Source of the DNA: Clostridia bacterium
Lineage (GTDB): Bacteria; Bacillota; Clostridia; Peptostreptococcales; Anaerovoracaceae
DNA: 64,000 nt
Assembly (NCBI GenBank): GCA_030537495.1
Contig: JAUNMH010000001.1
Location: 62,001 to 126,000 of the forward strand
Direction: 5' to 3'
Under the pieces are notes generated by a model. The model ran no database searches, had not been told where the DNA came from, and saw only the letters and a program-made list of their open reading frames with translations. Below, piece after piece: positions 1 through 8,117 of this stretch; position 1 is the stretch's first letter; the number at the start of each line of letters is the position of its first letter. The position numbers were made by a program, and so were the translations under genes.

Positions 1-5
1 TGCAT
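1..5 (-). CDS. start of a downstream gene cut by the window edge
   Basis: Only the first codon or so is visible. On the minus strand an AGGAGG site (about 12-17) is followed by ATGAAGATG. The second ATG (5-3) has the better six-base spacing. The site sits directly after the stop of the OppB-type permease, where the partner permease (OppC/DppC type) is usually found. The product is therefore a guess from gene order, not from sequence. Confidence 0.3.
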
Positions 6-17
6 CTTCATCCTCCT

Positions 18-929
18 CTAGTCCAGTTTGATTCTCGGGTCAACCATTTTGTACACGATGTCTGTAATCAAGTTCATCGTAATCATCAGCGTTGCGAGGA
101 AAATGGTGGTTCCCATAATCATCGGGTAATCACGATTTATGATACAGTCAACAAACTTCGAGCCCAGCCCACCGATAGTAAAAATTCTTTCTACGACCAG
201 GGAACCAGTCAAAATAAAGGCGGTCATCGGTCCCACATAAGTAATGACCGGAATCATCGCATTTCGCAAGGTATGCTTGAAAATGATTTTCCACCTTGCC
301 ACGCCCTTCGCCTTTGCTGTACGCACATAGTCCTGACCCAGCGCGTCCAGCATGCTGGTTTTGGTTAAACGCGTAATGTACGCCATCGGAGATGCCGACA
401 GCGCAATGACCGGCAGAATGTAGTTCGGACTTTCCGGACTCCAAGATGGAATCCACTGTAGCTTTATACAAAAGGCTAGCAGCAGCAGGGTCGCGAACAC
501 AAAGCTCGGCAATGAAGTAAACAAGGTCGAAAGAAAGATAATCAGTCGGTCAAGTAGCCCATTTCGATTCAACGCCGCGATGCTGCCAAGGACAATGCCG
601 AGGATGACGGCGACCACAATGGCCTGCCCCCCCAATTTTGCAGATACAGCAAATGAAGAAAAAATTGTTGTTTTAATATCTCTTCCTGTCTTTGTCGAAA
701 TGCCGAAATCGCCATGTAACAGATTGTTCATATAAATCACAAACTGCTCTGGAACCGGCTTATCAAGATTGAATCGCTGCTCTAACGCAACTTTTACTGC
801 AGGTGATGTTGCCTTTTCTCTATCAAATGGTCCACCTGGAATTGCATTCATTGAAAAGAATGTGATTCCGCAAACAATCAATAAGGTGATGATGGCAAGA
901 AAAATACGCTTTACAATATATTTTGACAC
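18..929 (-). CDS. ABC transporter permease, oligopeptide/dipeptide (OppB/DppB) type
   Basis: Inner-membrane permease subunit of a peptide or nickel-type ABC importer, about 303 residues, normal for the family. The N-terminal membrane segment (IVKRIFLAIITLLIVCGITF) is followed by the usual extracytoplasmic stretch with a D-K-P-V-P-E-Q-F motif. The family's cytoplasmic EAA-type loop is visible near the C-terminus (VRTAKAKGVARWKIIFKHTL). I chose the GTG at 929: an AAGGAGAAG site lies just upstream, while the ATG 18 codons earlier has none. The next gene starts within 15 bases past the stop, so this is the first gene of an operon running out of the window. Substrate cannot be read from this subunit. 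Confidence 0.9.
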   Translation of the reverse strand: MSKYIVKRIFLAIITLLIVCGITFFSMNAIPGGPFDREKATSPAVKVALEQRFNLDKPVPEQFVIYMNNLLHGDFGISTKTGRDIKTTIFSSFAVSAKLGGQAIVVAVILGIVLGSIAALNRNGLLDRLIIFLSTLFTSLPSFVFATLLLLAFCIKLQWIPSWSPESPNYILPVIALSASPMAYITRLTKTSMLDALGQDYVRTAKAKGVARWKIIFKHTLRNAMIPVITYVGPMTAFILTGSLVVERIFTIGGLGSKFVDCIINRDYPMIMGTTIFLATLMITMNLITDIVYKMVDPRIKLD

Positions 930-1018
930 TGTTTCTTCTCCTTCTCTTTCAATTTTGTCATACAGTGACAAGCGAATTTGCATTGGGTATACTTCACCAC
1001 TTCATTTCATTGAAGTAT

Positions 1019-1052
1019 GCAAATGTTATGTTCTGTAGTATACCACATTTGC
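1019..1052. promoter_or_regulatory. inverted repeat over the permease promoter
   Basis: GCAAATG (1019-1025) and CATTTGC (1046-1052) are perfect 7-base inverted arms that enclose the -10 hexamer of the permease promoter. A second, overlapping inverted pair (ATACTTCA / TGAAGTAT, about 990-1018) lies in the untranslated leader. Position and symmetry fit a repressor operator; the regulator is unknown. Confidence 0.35.
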
Positions 1053-1065
1053 AGGCACAAAGCAA
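1037..1065 (-). promoter_or_regulatory. promoter of the permease operon
   Basis: Minus-strand TTGCTT (-35, 1065-1060) and TATACT (-10, 1042-1037) with a 17-base spacer, about 110 bases before the permease start. It reads only into the permease operon. Confidence 0.5.
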
Positions 1066-1171
1066 GGATTTTCCATTGAATGTAAGATTTCACATGTTGC
1101 TTATTTGCTTATTTTCTTTCCTGTGCCTTGCGCGGCAATGGTTTTTGTGGGATTATTTTGCATTTTTGCCA

Positions 1172-1205
1172 CAAAAAAACTCCGCAAGGCTTACGCCCTG
1201 CGGAG
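1172..1205 (-). terminator. intrinsic terminator of the M18 aminopeptidase gene
   Basis: On the minus strand a 10-base GC-rich stem (arms 1196-1205 and 1180-1189, one wobble pair) with a six-base loop is followed by seven T residues. It starts 14 bases after the aminopeptidase stop. Confidence 0.85.
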
Positions 1206-1218
1206 CACGTTCTTTGAC

Positions 1219-2607
1219 TTACGCGTATAACAAGAATGCCTTGTAGCCCTTCACTGCCTCATAGACATCCGCTTTGCTGCTGATCTCATAAGGCGCGTGC
1301 ATATTCAACACCGCTACGCCACTGTCGATGACTTCCATGCCGTAATTTGCCATGATATAGGCAATGGTTCCACCACCACCGATATCCACCTTTCCAAGTT
1401 CCGCGAATTGATACACCACACCTTCCCGGTCGAAGATTTTACGCAAATCCGCAATATATTCCGCATTCGCATCATTGGAACCGCTTTTGCCACCGCTTCC
1501 CGTAAATTTGTTGAAGGAAAGACCGTTTGCGAAGAACGCGGAGCTACGTTTTTCAAACGCATCTGCAAAAGATGGGTCGTACGCTGCGCTGACATCCGAT
1601 GACAGCATGCGGGAATTTGCCATCGCGCGGCGTGTCTTAAGTTCGGATTCGCCTTCATTCAGCGCAATCAGCTCTGCCACAGTATTCTCAAAGGCGCGGG
1701 AGTGCATACCGGTCGCACCGACACTACCGATTTCTTCTTTATCTACAAGCAGGCAGCAACTTGTGCGTTCTGTATGCTCTACCTCCAACATCGCAAAAAG
1801 AGAGGTGAAAGCGCACACTCTATCATCCTGTCCGTAAGCGATTACCATGCTACGGTCCAAACCACAGTCTCTGGCTTTGCCTGCCGGAACAAGCTCTAGC
1901 TCTGCTGACAGGAAGTCCTCTTCTTCGATGTCGTAGCTTTTCTTAAGCAGCTGCAGAAGATTTGCCTTGACCGCTTCTTTTTCGTTTTTATCAACGTCCT
2001 TGAGAGGTCTGTTGCCGACAAGGACATCCAGTTTTTCGCCCTCAATGACAACGCTTGCCTTCTTTTCAAGCTGCTCTTTCGCGAGATGAATCAGCAGATC
2101 AGTAATCACAAGTACCGGATCCTCTTCCTTCTCTCCGATCACGATTTCCACAACGCTTCCGTCTTTTTTCGCTACAACGCCGTGGAGCGCCATCGGTTCG
2201 GCTACCCACTGATATTTTTTGATTCCGCCATAGTAGTGCGTGTCCAGATACGCAAATTCTTCGTTTTCGTACAGTGGGTTTTGTTTGATATCGATGCGCG
2301 GCGAGTCAATATGCGCGCCCAGAATATTCATGCCGGCGGAGATTGGCTTTTCGCCCATGCGTAGCAACGCAAGGGCTTTTCCCATATAATTGGCGTAGAC
2401 CTTGTCCCCGCAAACTAACGGCTTCCCTGCAACAAGCACCTCTTTGATATCTTTGTAGCCTGCCTCCTCAGCCATTTTAATCGCAAGCTTCACGCATTCT
2501 CTCTCAGTTTTGCCTGCATCCAAGCATTTTTTATATTTTTCATTTATCGCATGGAGCTCCTGCAATTCCTTTTCTCCATAGGATTTCCATACATTTTCAT
2601 TTTTCAT
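1219..2607 (-). CDS. M18-family aminopeptidase (aspartyl aminopeptidase type)
   Basis: Cytosolic zinc-dependent exopeptidase of the M18 family, about 462 residues, the usual length. Visible family motifs are GAHIDSPR near residue 97 (first metal-binding His), GQDDR near the middle, DKEEIGS with the catalytic and metal-binding Glu residues, SSDVSAAYDP, and a C-terminal MHAPYEISSKAD with the last metal-binding His. It removes N-terminal residues, typically acidic ones, from peptides, although specificity varies in the family. I chose the ATG at 2607 because AGGAAGGGG lies just upstream; the in-frame ATG nine codons earlier overlaps that site and lacks its own. It is a single gene with its own promoter and terminator. 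Confidence 0.93.
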   Translation of the reverse strand: MKNENVWKSYGEKELQELHAINEKYKKCLDAGKTERECVKLAIKMAEEAGYKDIKEVLVAGKPLVCGDKVYANYMGKALALLRMGEKPISAGMNILGAHIDSPRIDIKQNPLYENEEFAYLDTHYYGGIKKYQWVAEPMALHGVVAKKDGSVVEIVIGEKEEDPVLVITDLLIHLAKEQLEKKASVVIEGEKLDVLVGNRPLKDVDKNEKEAVKANLLQLLKKSYDIEEEDFLSAELELVPAGKARDCGLDRSMVIAYGQDDRVCAFTSLFAMLEVEHTERTSCCLLVDKEEIGSVGATGMHSRAFENTVAELIALNEGESELKTRRAMANSRMLSSDVSAAYDPSFADAFEKRSSAFFANGLSFNKFTGSGGKSGSNDANAEYIADLRKIFDREGVVYQFAELGKVDIGGGGTIAYIMANYGMEVIDSGVAVLNMHAPYEISSKADVYEAVKGYKAFLLYA

Positions 2608-2656
2608 GGGCTTCCCCTTCCTTTCTTGATTCATGCAAGTTTGCTTAGCTCCCTAT

Positions 2657-2685
2657 AGTGTAACGTGTATTTTCCAAAAAGGCAA
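2657..2685 (-). promoter_or_regulatory. promoter of the M18 aminopeptidase gene
   Basis: Minus-strand TTGCCT (2685-2680), 17-base spacer, TACACT (2662-2657), about 50 bases before the start codon. Match to consensus is moderate. Confidence 0.45.
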
Positions 2686-2725
2686 CCTTATCTTGATCTT
2701 AGACAGTTCGAAACTAAATTATGCC

Positions 2726-3229
2726 CTACTGTACTGCCTTCTTTAGATTCTCCAAATCTGCTTCATCTGGGTGTGACAGTGCCAAATCAAAGTTCTCAAT
2801 TAATGTATCGATGTTTGGTGGCATATGTTCAGGATCTTCCTTCATTTTCACATAACGGTCTCTAACAGCCTGTGGCATCTTGCCCTGGCACATGTACTCG
2901 CCAACAATTTTATTGCTTCCATCGATCGCCTGTCTTACATTTCCAAGCACCTTCTGAAAATATTCATCGCTTACACCAAACCCAGCAGTTCCGAACAAAA
3001 AGATTTTCTTGTTTGTCAAAACCTTCAGAAGCTCCAAAGTCGCAGCGTCTGCATTTCCCTTATCTGTCCAAAATCCAATATATAGCATTTCTGTTTCCGG
3101 CATTTTTTCACCGGTTTTTCCAAATACTTCGCAATTTTCCTTTGGCAAAACGTCTGCGATTGCATCTGCTAGCATCTTTGTGTTTCCTGTCATGCTGCTA
3201 AATAAAATTGAATATTTTTCATTAATCAT
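2726..3229 (-). CDS. flavodoxin-like protein (possible BilS type)
   Basis: Single-domain flavodoxin-like protein of 167 residues. The N-terminal FMN phosphate loop is clear (FSSMTGNTK, residues 9-17), followed by alternating strands and helices and a second loop around FLFGTAGFG (about residue 77). It should bind FMN and carry electrons in the cytoplasm. The length and the C-terminal PEHMPPNID region recall the flavodoxin-like proteins found beside bilirubin reductase genes (BilS), but no bilR is in the window, so that name is only a suggestion. It is transcribed divergently from the class II aldolase gene and shares the regulatory gap with it. Confidence 0.8.
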   Translation of the reverse strand: MINEKYSILFSSMTGNTKMLADAIADVLPKENCEVFGKTGEKMPETEMLYIGFWTDKGNADAATLELLKVLTNKKIFLFGTAGFGVSDEYFQKVLGNVRQAIDGSNKIVGEYMCQGKMPQAVRDRYVKMKEDPEHMPPNIDTLIENFDLALSHPDEADLENLKKAVQ

Positions 3230-3270
3230 ATCATCTCACCTCACATAGAATTGTTTGAATTTCATAGAGG

Positions 3271-3299
3271 ATTCTATCACTTTCGCCCCTTCAATTCAA
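3271..3299 (-). promoter_or_regulatory. promoter of the flavodoxin-like gene
   Basis: Minus-strand TTGAAT (3299-3294), exactly 17 bases, TAGAAT (3276-3271). It lies back to back with the aldolase promoter. Confidence 0.55.
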
Positions 3300-3303
3300 G
3301 AAT

Positions 3304-3320
3304 GCCATTTCATGAATGGC
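3304..3320. promoter_or_regulatory. palindrome between divergent promoters
   Basis: GCCATT and AATGGC form perfect 6-base arms around a 5-base centre. The site sits between the -35 boxes of two divergent promoters, so one bound protein could affect both genes. No regulator gene is adjacent. Confidence 0.4.
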
Positions 3321-3330
3321 GAGAATGGGT

Positions 3331-3359
3331 TTGAAAGTTTTGATAAAAAGGGCTACAAT
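3331..3359 (+). promoter_or_regulatory. promoter of the class II aldolase gene
   Basis: TTGAAA (3331-3336), 17-base spacer, TACAAT (3354-3359), close to consensus and 36 bases before the start codon. Confidence 0.7.
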
Positions 3360-3395
3360 GGGAATATATGAATTTGTAGGAAGGGACGTTTTGTT

Positions 3396-4046
3396 ATGCA
3401 ATATGAATCACTTAGACAGACAGTTTTAGACGCCGTGTTCGATGCGGTTAATCAGGGGCTTGTTCACGGGACATCTGGCAACGTGGCCATGAGGGATGAC
3501 GACAGCAAAGTAATTGCAATTACACCGAGCGGAATTGAATATACAGGAATGACGGCTGGAGACATTGCTCTTTGTGACTTTGAAACTCTCGAATGGATCG
3601 ATGGTCCTTACAAACCATCCTCCGAATTGCCTATGCACTCTGCTGTAATGAAGGCAAGACCCGAAATCCGAGCTACTGTTCACACTCACAGCATGTACGC
3701 AACTATTTTAGCAATGGGAGAAAATCCAGCACCATTGCTACCTATCACCCCACCCCACTGTGAGTTTACACCAGTTGGCATCGTGCCTTTCGCACTTCCT
3801 GGCTCTGAGGACGCTGCCTTAAACATTGTAAAAACTCTAGGTTCAGACGGACTGGCTTGTTTAATTAAGAATCACGGCATGATGACTTGTGGCAAGGACA
3901 TGAACCAAGCTATGCACGCCACAGTATACGTTGAGGAAATGGCTCAGACTACTTGCATCGCAAAGATGCTTGGCACCTATGAGCCTATGAAGGAAGAAGA
4001 CATTATTGCCATGAAAGGCTTTCTTGCAGCAAACATGGCAGTATAA
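3396..4046 (+). CDS. fucA: class II aldolase/adducin family protein (L-fuculose-phosphate aldolase type)
   Basis: Zinc-dependent class II aldolase of 216 residues, the same size as L-fuculose-1-phosphate aldolase. The zinc ligands are visible as HTH at residues 96-98 and His160 in KNHGMM, and the catalytic acid is probably Glu77 in SSELPMH. The N-terminal GTSGNVAMR and TPSGIEYTGM stretches form the phosphate-binding part of the family. It would cleave a phosphorylated sugar to dihydroxyacetone phosphate and an aldehyde in the cytoplasm. No fucose kinase or isomerase is nearby, so the true substrate (fuculose-, rhamnulose-, ribulose- or methylthioribulose-phosphate) is open. AGGAAGGGA precedes the ATG. 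Divergent from the flavodoxin-like gene. Confidence 0.85.
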   Translation: MQYESLRQTVLDAVFDAVNQGLVHGTSGNVAMRDDDSKVIAITPSGIEYTGMTAGDIALCDFETLEWIDGPYKPSSELPMHSAVMKARPEIRATVHTHSMYATILAMGENPAPLLPITPPHCEFTPVGIVPFALPGSEDAALNIVKTLGSDGLACLIKNHGMMTCGKDMNQAMHATVYVEEMAQTTCIAKMLGTYEPMKEEDIIAMKGFLAANMAV

Positions 4047-4222
4047 GATTAGGCAACCCGGGGTAGAGGCGCTGCGCGACGATGTATGCCCGGCGCGGGG
4101 CGCGGGGCGTGGGTGCGGCGATGTTTGCCGGGGCGCCTTATAGTAGCGGTTGGCACGAGGCGCGCCATGGTTTAGCTAATACACGCGCCCCATTTCTTCA
4201 ATTTTCAACGGATTGGGGCAAA
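4047..4222. other. GC-rich non-coding stretch
   Basis: About 150 bases after the aldolase stop are much richer in G and C than the surroundings and carry runs of CGCGGGG-like units (about 4092-4112). A 69-codon open frame (4082-4291) starts here but has no ribosome binding site and no recognisable protein. No hairpin followed by a T-run was seen. Function unknown. Confidence 0.5.
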
Positions 4223-4533
4223 AATCTATCATTTCTGGCACATTCGGCCATTTTCTATGTCTCCAGTACCAAACAGTTGCCTCAGTGTTAGCTATTTTTT
4301 GTAGACCGCCTTATTATTGTAAGTTTCTTCCATAGTTATCAGAGGGTTTTACCCACATTCCTAGCGTTGTCTCTGTGAATGGGACAATTCTTGCATCTGA
4401 AATAATACAAGAGTCTTCTAGGGGCCTGCTGCAATAGAAAAGCAAAACGGTTAGCCAAGCTTTTTCTCACCTTTTGCCTGGATTTTGGTACTGCACGTTC
4501 AAAAAAAGCCATATGTGCTAAGATTGATAGATT
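4223..4533. mobile_element. MITE-like repeat element, copy 1
   Basis: The 311-base segment is bounded by inverted ends of about 50 bases (4223-4273 and, reversed, 4484-4533). Both ends share AATCTATCA at the outside, ACAT about 17 bases in, and CAGTACCAAA at the inner edge. The same ends bound a second element at 23599-23858, and both interiors contain TTACCCACATTC followed by CTAG (4349-4364 here). There is no open reading frame with a start site. Non-autonomous transposon remnant or a folded RNA repeat are both possible. Confidence 0.6.
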
Positions 4534-4583
4534 TGCATCTCAATTAGGCGATGCGTCAGTGAGTTTCCGCCTCTCTCATTCTC

Positions 4584-5441
4584 CTAGTCATTTGGTCTCT
4601 TGTAGAATCTTCCGTCAATCTGCTCAGTTTTAAATGAGTTTATGAAAGCGTGGCAGTCGATTTCCTTAATGCACTTGATTACGCGTGGAACTTCCTCACT
4701 TCCGATTACGGAGTAAAGCATGCTTTTTTCTTCATTTAAGTAGCAACCGGTGCCCTTGAACAAAGTGGCATCGTGGTGAGTAAGCGCTCTGATGCACTCA
4801 TAGACTTCGTCGGCCTTCTCAGTAATAATGAGAAGAGTGTGTTTCTGATAACGCTTGAACATTAGCTGAATAACCTGAGTTGTACAGAACTGGTAGATGA
4901 TTGAGTAGAAAGCTCTGTCGAAACCAAATAAGATTCCTGCTGTTCCTAGGATAATAACGTTGCTTGCGAAGATATAGTTCCATGCATCGATACCTTTTCT
5001 CTCAGAGAAGAAGATTGAGATGAAATCTGTACCGCCGCCACATGCGCCTACTAATAGGCAAAGAGTAATTGCGGTTCCGTTAATGATTCCTCCGAATACG
5101 CTGATAAGCAGAACGTCTGCTGTAACATCAAAGGCAGGAAGAATATCTGTCAGAATACTTCCCAGTACAATTACATACATTGAATAGATAGTAAATCTTT
5201 TTCCTAGATATTTGAGACCGATAAAAATCGGTATCATATTCAGTGGAATGTAAATTAAAGTGTACGCGAGTTTTATGTGGAAAAAGGTTTTGAAGATTTC
5301 CTGTATCAGAATTGTGACACCAGCAAAACCTCCAGGGAATAACCCGCCGGCACTAACCAAAGTACTCAGGTTGAAACCCATCAAAAGTGCACCAAGTGTG
5401 CAGAAGAGAAGCCTTTTGCCCTCTTTTTTTGTCCTAGTCAT
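4584..5441 (-). CDS. YitT family membrane protein (DUF161 + DUF2179)
   Basis: Integral membrane protein of about 285 residues. The N-terminal two thirds hold five or six hydrophobic segments with the family signature GGLFPGGFAGVTILIQ and GACGGGTDFIS; the last 80 residues are a soluble DUF2179 domain (HTLLIITEKADEVYECI onward). The family is widespread in Bacillota; its transport or sensing role is not settled. I chose the ATG at 5441 because a GGGGG site lies seven bases upstream, while the earlier in-frame ATG has none. It is a single gene, divergent from the sodium-dependent transporter. Confidence 0.88.
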   Translation of the reverse strand: MTRTKKEGKRLLFCTLGALLMGFNLSTLVSAGGLFPGGFAGVTILIQEIFKTFFHIKLAYTLIYIPLNMIPIFIGLKYLGKRFTIYSMYVIVLGSILTDILPAFDVTADVLLISVFGGIINGTAITLCLLVGACGGGTDFISIFFSERKGIDAWNYIFASNVIILGTAGILFGFDRAFYSIIYQFCTTQVIQLMFKRYQKHTLLIITEKADEVYECIRALTHHDATLFKGTGCYLNEEKSMLYSVIGSEEVPRVIKCIKEIDCHAFINSFKTEQIDGRFYKRPND

Positions 5442-5492
5442 TATAATATCCCCCATTACATGTTTTTACCGTTCTCTATTCTATCATAATTG

Positions 5493-5522
5493 TTGACACC
5501 TTGCCATTTGTTTGAGTATAAT
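5493..5522 (+). promoter_or_regulatory. consensus promoter of the sodium-dependent transporter gene
   Basis: TTGACA (5493-5498), 18-base spacer, TATAAT (5517-5522). Both hexamers match the sigma-A consensus exactly, so strong basal expression is expected. Confidence 0.8.
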
Positions 5523-5581
5523 AGAATGTACTTTTAATGTATGTGAAATTTTACAAATTTACTTTCAAGGAGGACTAAAAT

Positions 5582-6979
5582 TTGGAACAAAAACGTGGTA
5601 AATTTAATAGTAACTTCGGCTTCCTGATGGTAACTATCGGAACTGCCGTAGGACTAGGAAACCTTTGGAGCTTCCCTTACAAGATGGGTGTAGGTGGCGG
5701 ATTTGCCTTCCTATTAATATACATTGTAATGGCAATCTTCGTAGGATATCCTTTAATGATGGGTGAAATTGCCCTAGGAAGAAAAACTCAGAAAGCGGCC
5801 ATTGCTGCATTCGAGCAGTGCGACAGCAGATTTAAGTTTGTCGGATTCCTTGAAATGCTGGTGCCATTTTGCTTGCTTTGTTTCTACTGCACCTTCGGTG
5901 GCTATGTAATCAAATACTTTGTAGCTAACCTAGGCGACATTTTCGGAGCATCATGGGGTGTTGGCGGAACAGATTCAGGAGAATTCTTCGGGACATTCAT
6001 TTCCAGCGGAGCACCAGCAGTTGCATACGGCCTGCTTTTCCTGGTTATGACATCGCTAATTTTAGTTTGCGGTGTTGCTGAGGGTCTGGAAAGATTCTCA
6101 AAGTTTGCAATGCCTGTACTATTCGTAATGCTTTTAATCGTAGTAGTTAGAAGCTGCACACTTCCAGGCGCTATGGAAGGCGTGAAATTTATCTTTACAC
6201 CAGACTTCACGGTGTTCGAAGGCAAAGGCTGGCTCAAGGTTTTGGGCTTAGCAGGAAGCCAGATGTTCTTCTCACTGTCACTTGGTTCATCAGCTGTAAT
6301 CGCATTCGGTTCATACCTGAACAAGGACGCTAACATCGAACAAAACTCACTGATTATCCCATTTGCGGATACTATCGTAGCAGTTCTTTCCGGTCTTGCA
6401 GTTATGCCGGCCGTATTCGCTTACGGACTTCAGCCTGCAAGCGGCCCAAGCTTACTGTTCGTATCACTACAGGCAGTATTCAACGGCATGGGACGTTTCG
6501 GAACATACTTCGGTGCTTTCTTCTACCTATTAGTATTCTTCGCAGCTATCTCTTCATCCATCGGAATGATGGAAGGTGGAATTGCTCCATTTACAGATAT
6601 GGCTCATAAGAAAGGTAAGAAGGCAAAGAGACATCTGTATGTTTTGTTCATTACATGTACTGGAGCACTTGGTTCAACCCTTGTATCCATGGACGCTCTT
6701 GGATCATCCGGCTTCTGGCATCCGTTCGGACTGAAGACATGGCTAGACTTCTTCGACTTACTTGGCGAAGGAATCTTCATGCCGCTAGGTTCACTGCTTA
6801 TGACAATAGTTTTAGGATGGACCAGAAGACATTACATCGACGATGAAATTGCACTATCCAGCCCGTACAGATCGCGCAAATTCGTTAATCTCTGTCTGAG
6901 ATACATAGCACCAGTATTCATGGTACTACTTATTATTGTACAGCTTAACTCATTCTTTAACTTTACAGATTTGATTTAA
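5582..6979 (+). CDS. sodium-dependent transporter, neurotransmitter:sodium symporter (NSS) family
   Basis: Secondary transporter of 465 residues with about eleven membrane segments, typical of bacterial NSS proteins such as LeuT and MhsT that import amino acids with sodium. The unwound first helix is intact (GTAVGLGNLWSFPYK, about residues 17-31), with the sodium- and substrate-binding glycines, followed by the GYPLMMGEIALGR stretch. The start is TTG, placed by AAGGAGG seven bases before it; no better start lies in frame. The amino acid carried cannot be told from sequence alone; aromatic or small neutral residues are common. Monocistronic with its own promoter and terminator. Confidence 0.92.
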   Translation: MEQKRGKFNSNFGFLMVTIGTAVGLGNLWSFPYKMGVGGGFAFLLIYIVMAIFVGYPLMMGEIALGRKTQKAAIAAFEQCDSRFKFVGFLEMLVPFCLLCFYCTFGGYVIKYFVANLGDIFGASWGVGGTDSGEFFGTFISSGAPAVAYGLLFLVMTSLILVCGVAEGLERFSKFAMPVLFVMLLIVVVRSCTLPGAMEGVKFIFTPDFTVFEGKGWLKVLGLAGSQMFFSLSLGSSAVIAFGSYLNKDANIEQNSLIIPFADTIVAVLSGLAVMPAVFAYGLQPASGPSLLFVSLQAVFNGMGRFGTYFGAFFYLLVFFAAISSSIGMMEGGIAPFTDMAHKKGKKAKRHLYVLFITCTGALGSTLVSMDALGSSGFWHPFGLKTWLDFFDLLGEGIFMPLGSLLMTIVLGWTRRHYIDDEIALSSPYRSRKFVNLCLRYIAPVFMVLLIIVQLNSFFNFTDLI

Positions 6980-7026
6980 GCGACCTAGTTGACAGTTAGG
7001 TTAACAACTAAATCGATATATTACAA

Positions 7027-7073
7027 AACCCCGGGTCGGTTCACATTGAACATTGACTCGGGGTTCGTTTTTT
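7027..7073 (+). terminator. intrinsic terminator, shared by converging genes
   Basis: An 11-base stem (AACCCCGGGTC with GACTCGGGGTT, one wobble) and a 17-base loop, followed by TTCGTTTTTT on the plus strand. It ends the transporter gene and overlaps the recR stop codon; the T-run for the minus strand is weaker. Confidence 0.85.
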
Positions 7074-7671
7074 AGAGTTCTCTTCTTCCCTCCATGGCCT
7101 TAAGCAGAGTAACCTCATCTGCATATTCCAGGTCGCCGCCAACTGGTATTCCGTTTGCAATACGGCTCACCTTAATTCCAGAAGGCTTAATGAGACGGGC
7201 AATATACATTGCCGTAGCCTCACCCTCAATATTAGGGTTAGTCGCCAGAATAATTTCCTTTACATCGCTATTTTGAAGACGTACAATCAAAGACTTCAGA
7301 TTAATGTCCTCAGGCCCAATTCCATCCATAGGCGAAATTGCGCCGTGAAGCACATGATACAAACCATCAAATTCTCTGATTCTCTCCATTGCCATTACAT
7401 CACGCGGACTCTCAACAACGCAGATAACGTCCTGTCTGCGGCTTTTATCAGAACAAATGGCGCATGGGTCCATATCAGTTAAATTTCCGCACACTGAACA
7501 ATACTTCATCTCTGCCTTAGCCTCAGTAATAGCCTCGGCCAGATTTCTCGCCTCTACATCAGTCATAGACAAAATGTGAAAAGCCAGGCGCTGGGCAGTT
7601 TTGCCGCCTATGCCGGGAAGTTTTGATAATTCATTTATTAATTTAGCCAGGGGCTTTGGGTACTGTCTCAT
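7072..7671 (-). CDS. recR: recombination protein RecR
   Basis: RecR acts with RecO and RecF to load RecA at single-strand gaps. The protein is 199 residues, the standard length. Visible are the helix-hairpin-helix ([17 protein letters not shown], residues 16-32), a four-cysteine zinc finger ([16 protein letters not shown]), and the Toprim domain beginning [15 protein letters not shown] and including [13 protein letters not shown]. It is the last gene of the dnaX-ybaB-recR run, 21 bases after ybaB, an order conserved in most Bacillota. Confidence 0.97.
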   Translation of the reverse strand: MRQYPKPLAKLINELSKLPGIGGKTAQRLAFHILSMTDVEARNLAEAITEAKAEMKYCSVCGNLTDMDPCAICSDKSRRQDVICVVESPRDVMAMERIREFDGLYHVLHGAISPMDGIGPEDINLKSLIVRLQNSDVKEIILATNPNIEGEATAMYIARLIKPSGIKVSRIANGIPVGGDLEYADEVTLLKAMEGRREL

Positions 7672-7692
7672 TGCAACCGTCCCACTGCGACC

Positions 7693-8061
7693 CTAGATAA
7701 GTCCCGGAATGTTAAGTCCTCCGGTAATCTTGCTCATTTCAGAATTTGAAAGCTCGTCAATCTGTCTCATAGCCTCGTTAACTGCAGCCATTACAAGGTC
7801 CTGAAGCATTTCAACATCGTCTGGATCAACAACTTCCTTATCTATTGTCAGGTTCACGATTTCTCTCTTACCGTTGGCAGTTACGCTTACAGCTCCACCA
7901 CCTGCAGTAGTTGTGATTTCCTTTTCTTCGATTTCAGCCTGCATAGATTCCATCTGACGCTGCATTGCCTGAACCTGTTGCAACTGCTTCTGCATGTTTC
8001 CGCCACCCATTCCAGGTGCTTTTGTCTTAGGCTTCTTTCCTGCTCTCATACCTTTTCCCAT
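7693..8061 (-). CDS. YbaB/EbfC family nucleoid-associated protein
   Basis: Small DNA-binding protein of 122 residues encoded between dnaX and recR. The N-terminus is basic and glycine-rich and is followed by a glutamine-rich coiled coil (QKQLQQVQAMQRQMESMQAE). The C-terminal half carries the family strand pattern with VTANGKREIVNLTID and DLVMAAVNEA. Family members bind DNA as tweezer-shaped dimers and help shape the nucleoid or assist RecFOR repair. GGAGG precedes the ATG. Confidence 0.95.
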   Translation of the reverse strand: MGKGMRAGKKPKTKAPGMGGGNMQKQLQQVQAMQRQMESMQAEIEEKEITTTAGGGAVSVTANGKREIVNLTIDKEVVDPDDVEMLQDLVMAAVNEAMRQIDELSNSEMSKITGGLNIPGLI

Positions 8062-8117
8062 AGTAAAAATCCTCCATATTTCATTAATTCAACTCTATTT
8101 TGTTGCCGTCTCGGCTT

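Noticed and set aside
4082..4291. Plus-strand 69-codon open frame in the GC-rich patch
   Set aside because: No ribosome binding site, low-complexity composition, and it runs into the inverted-end element.
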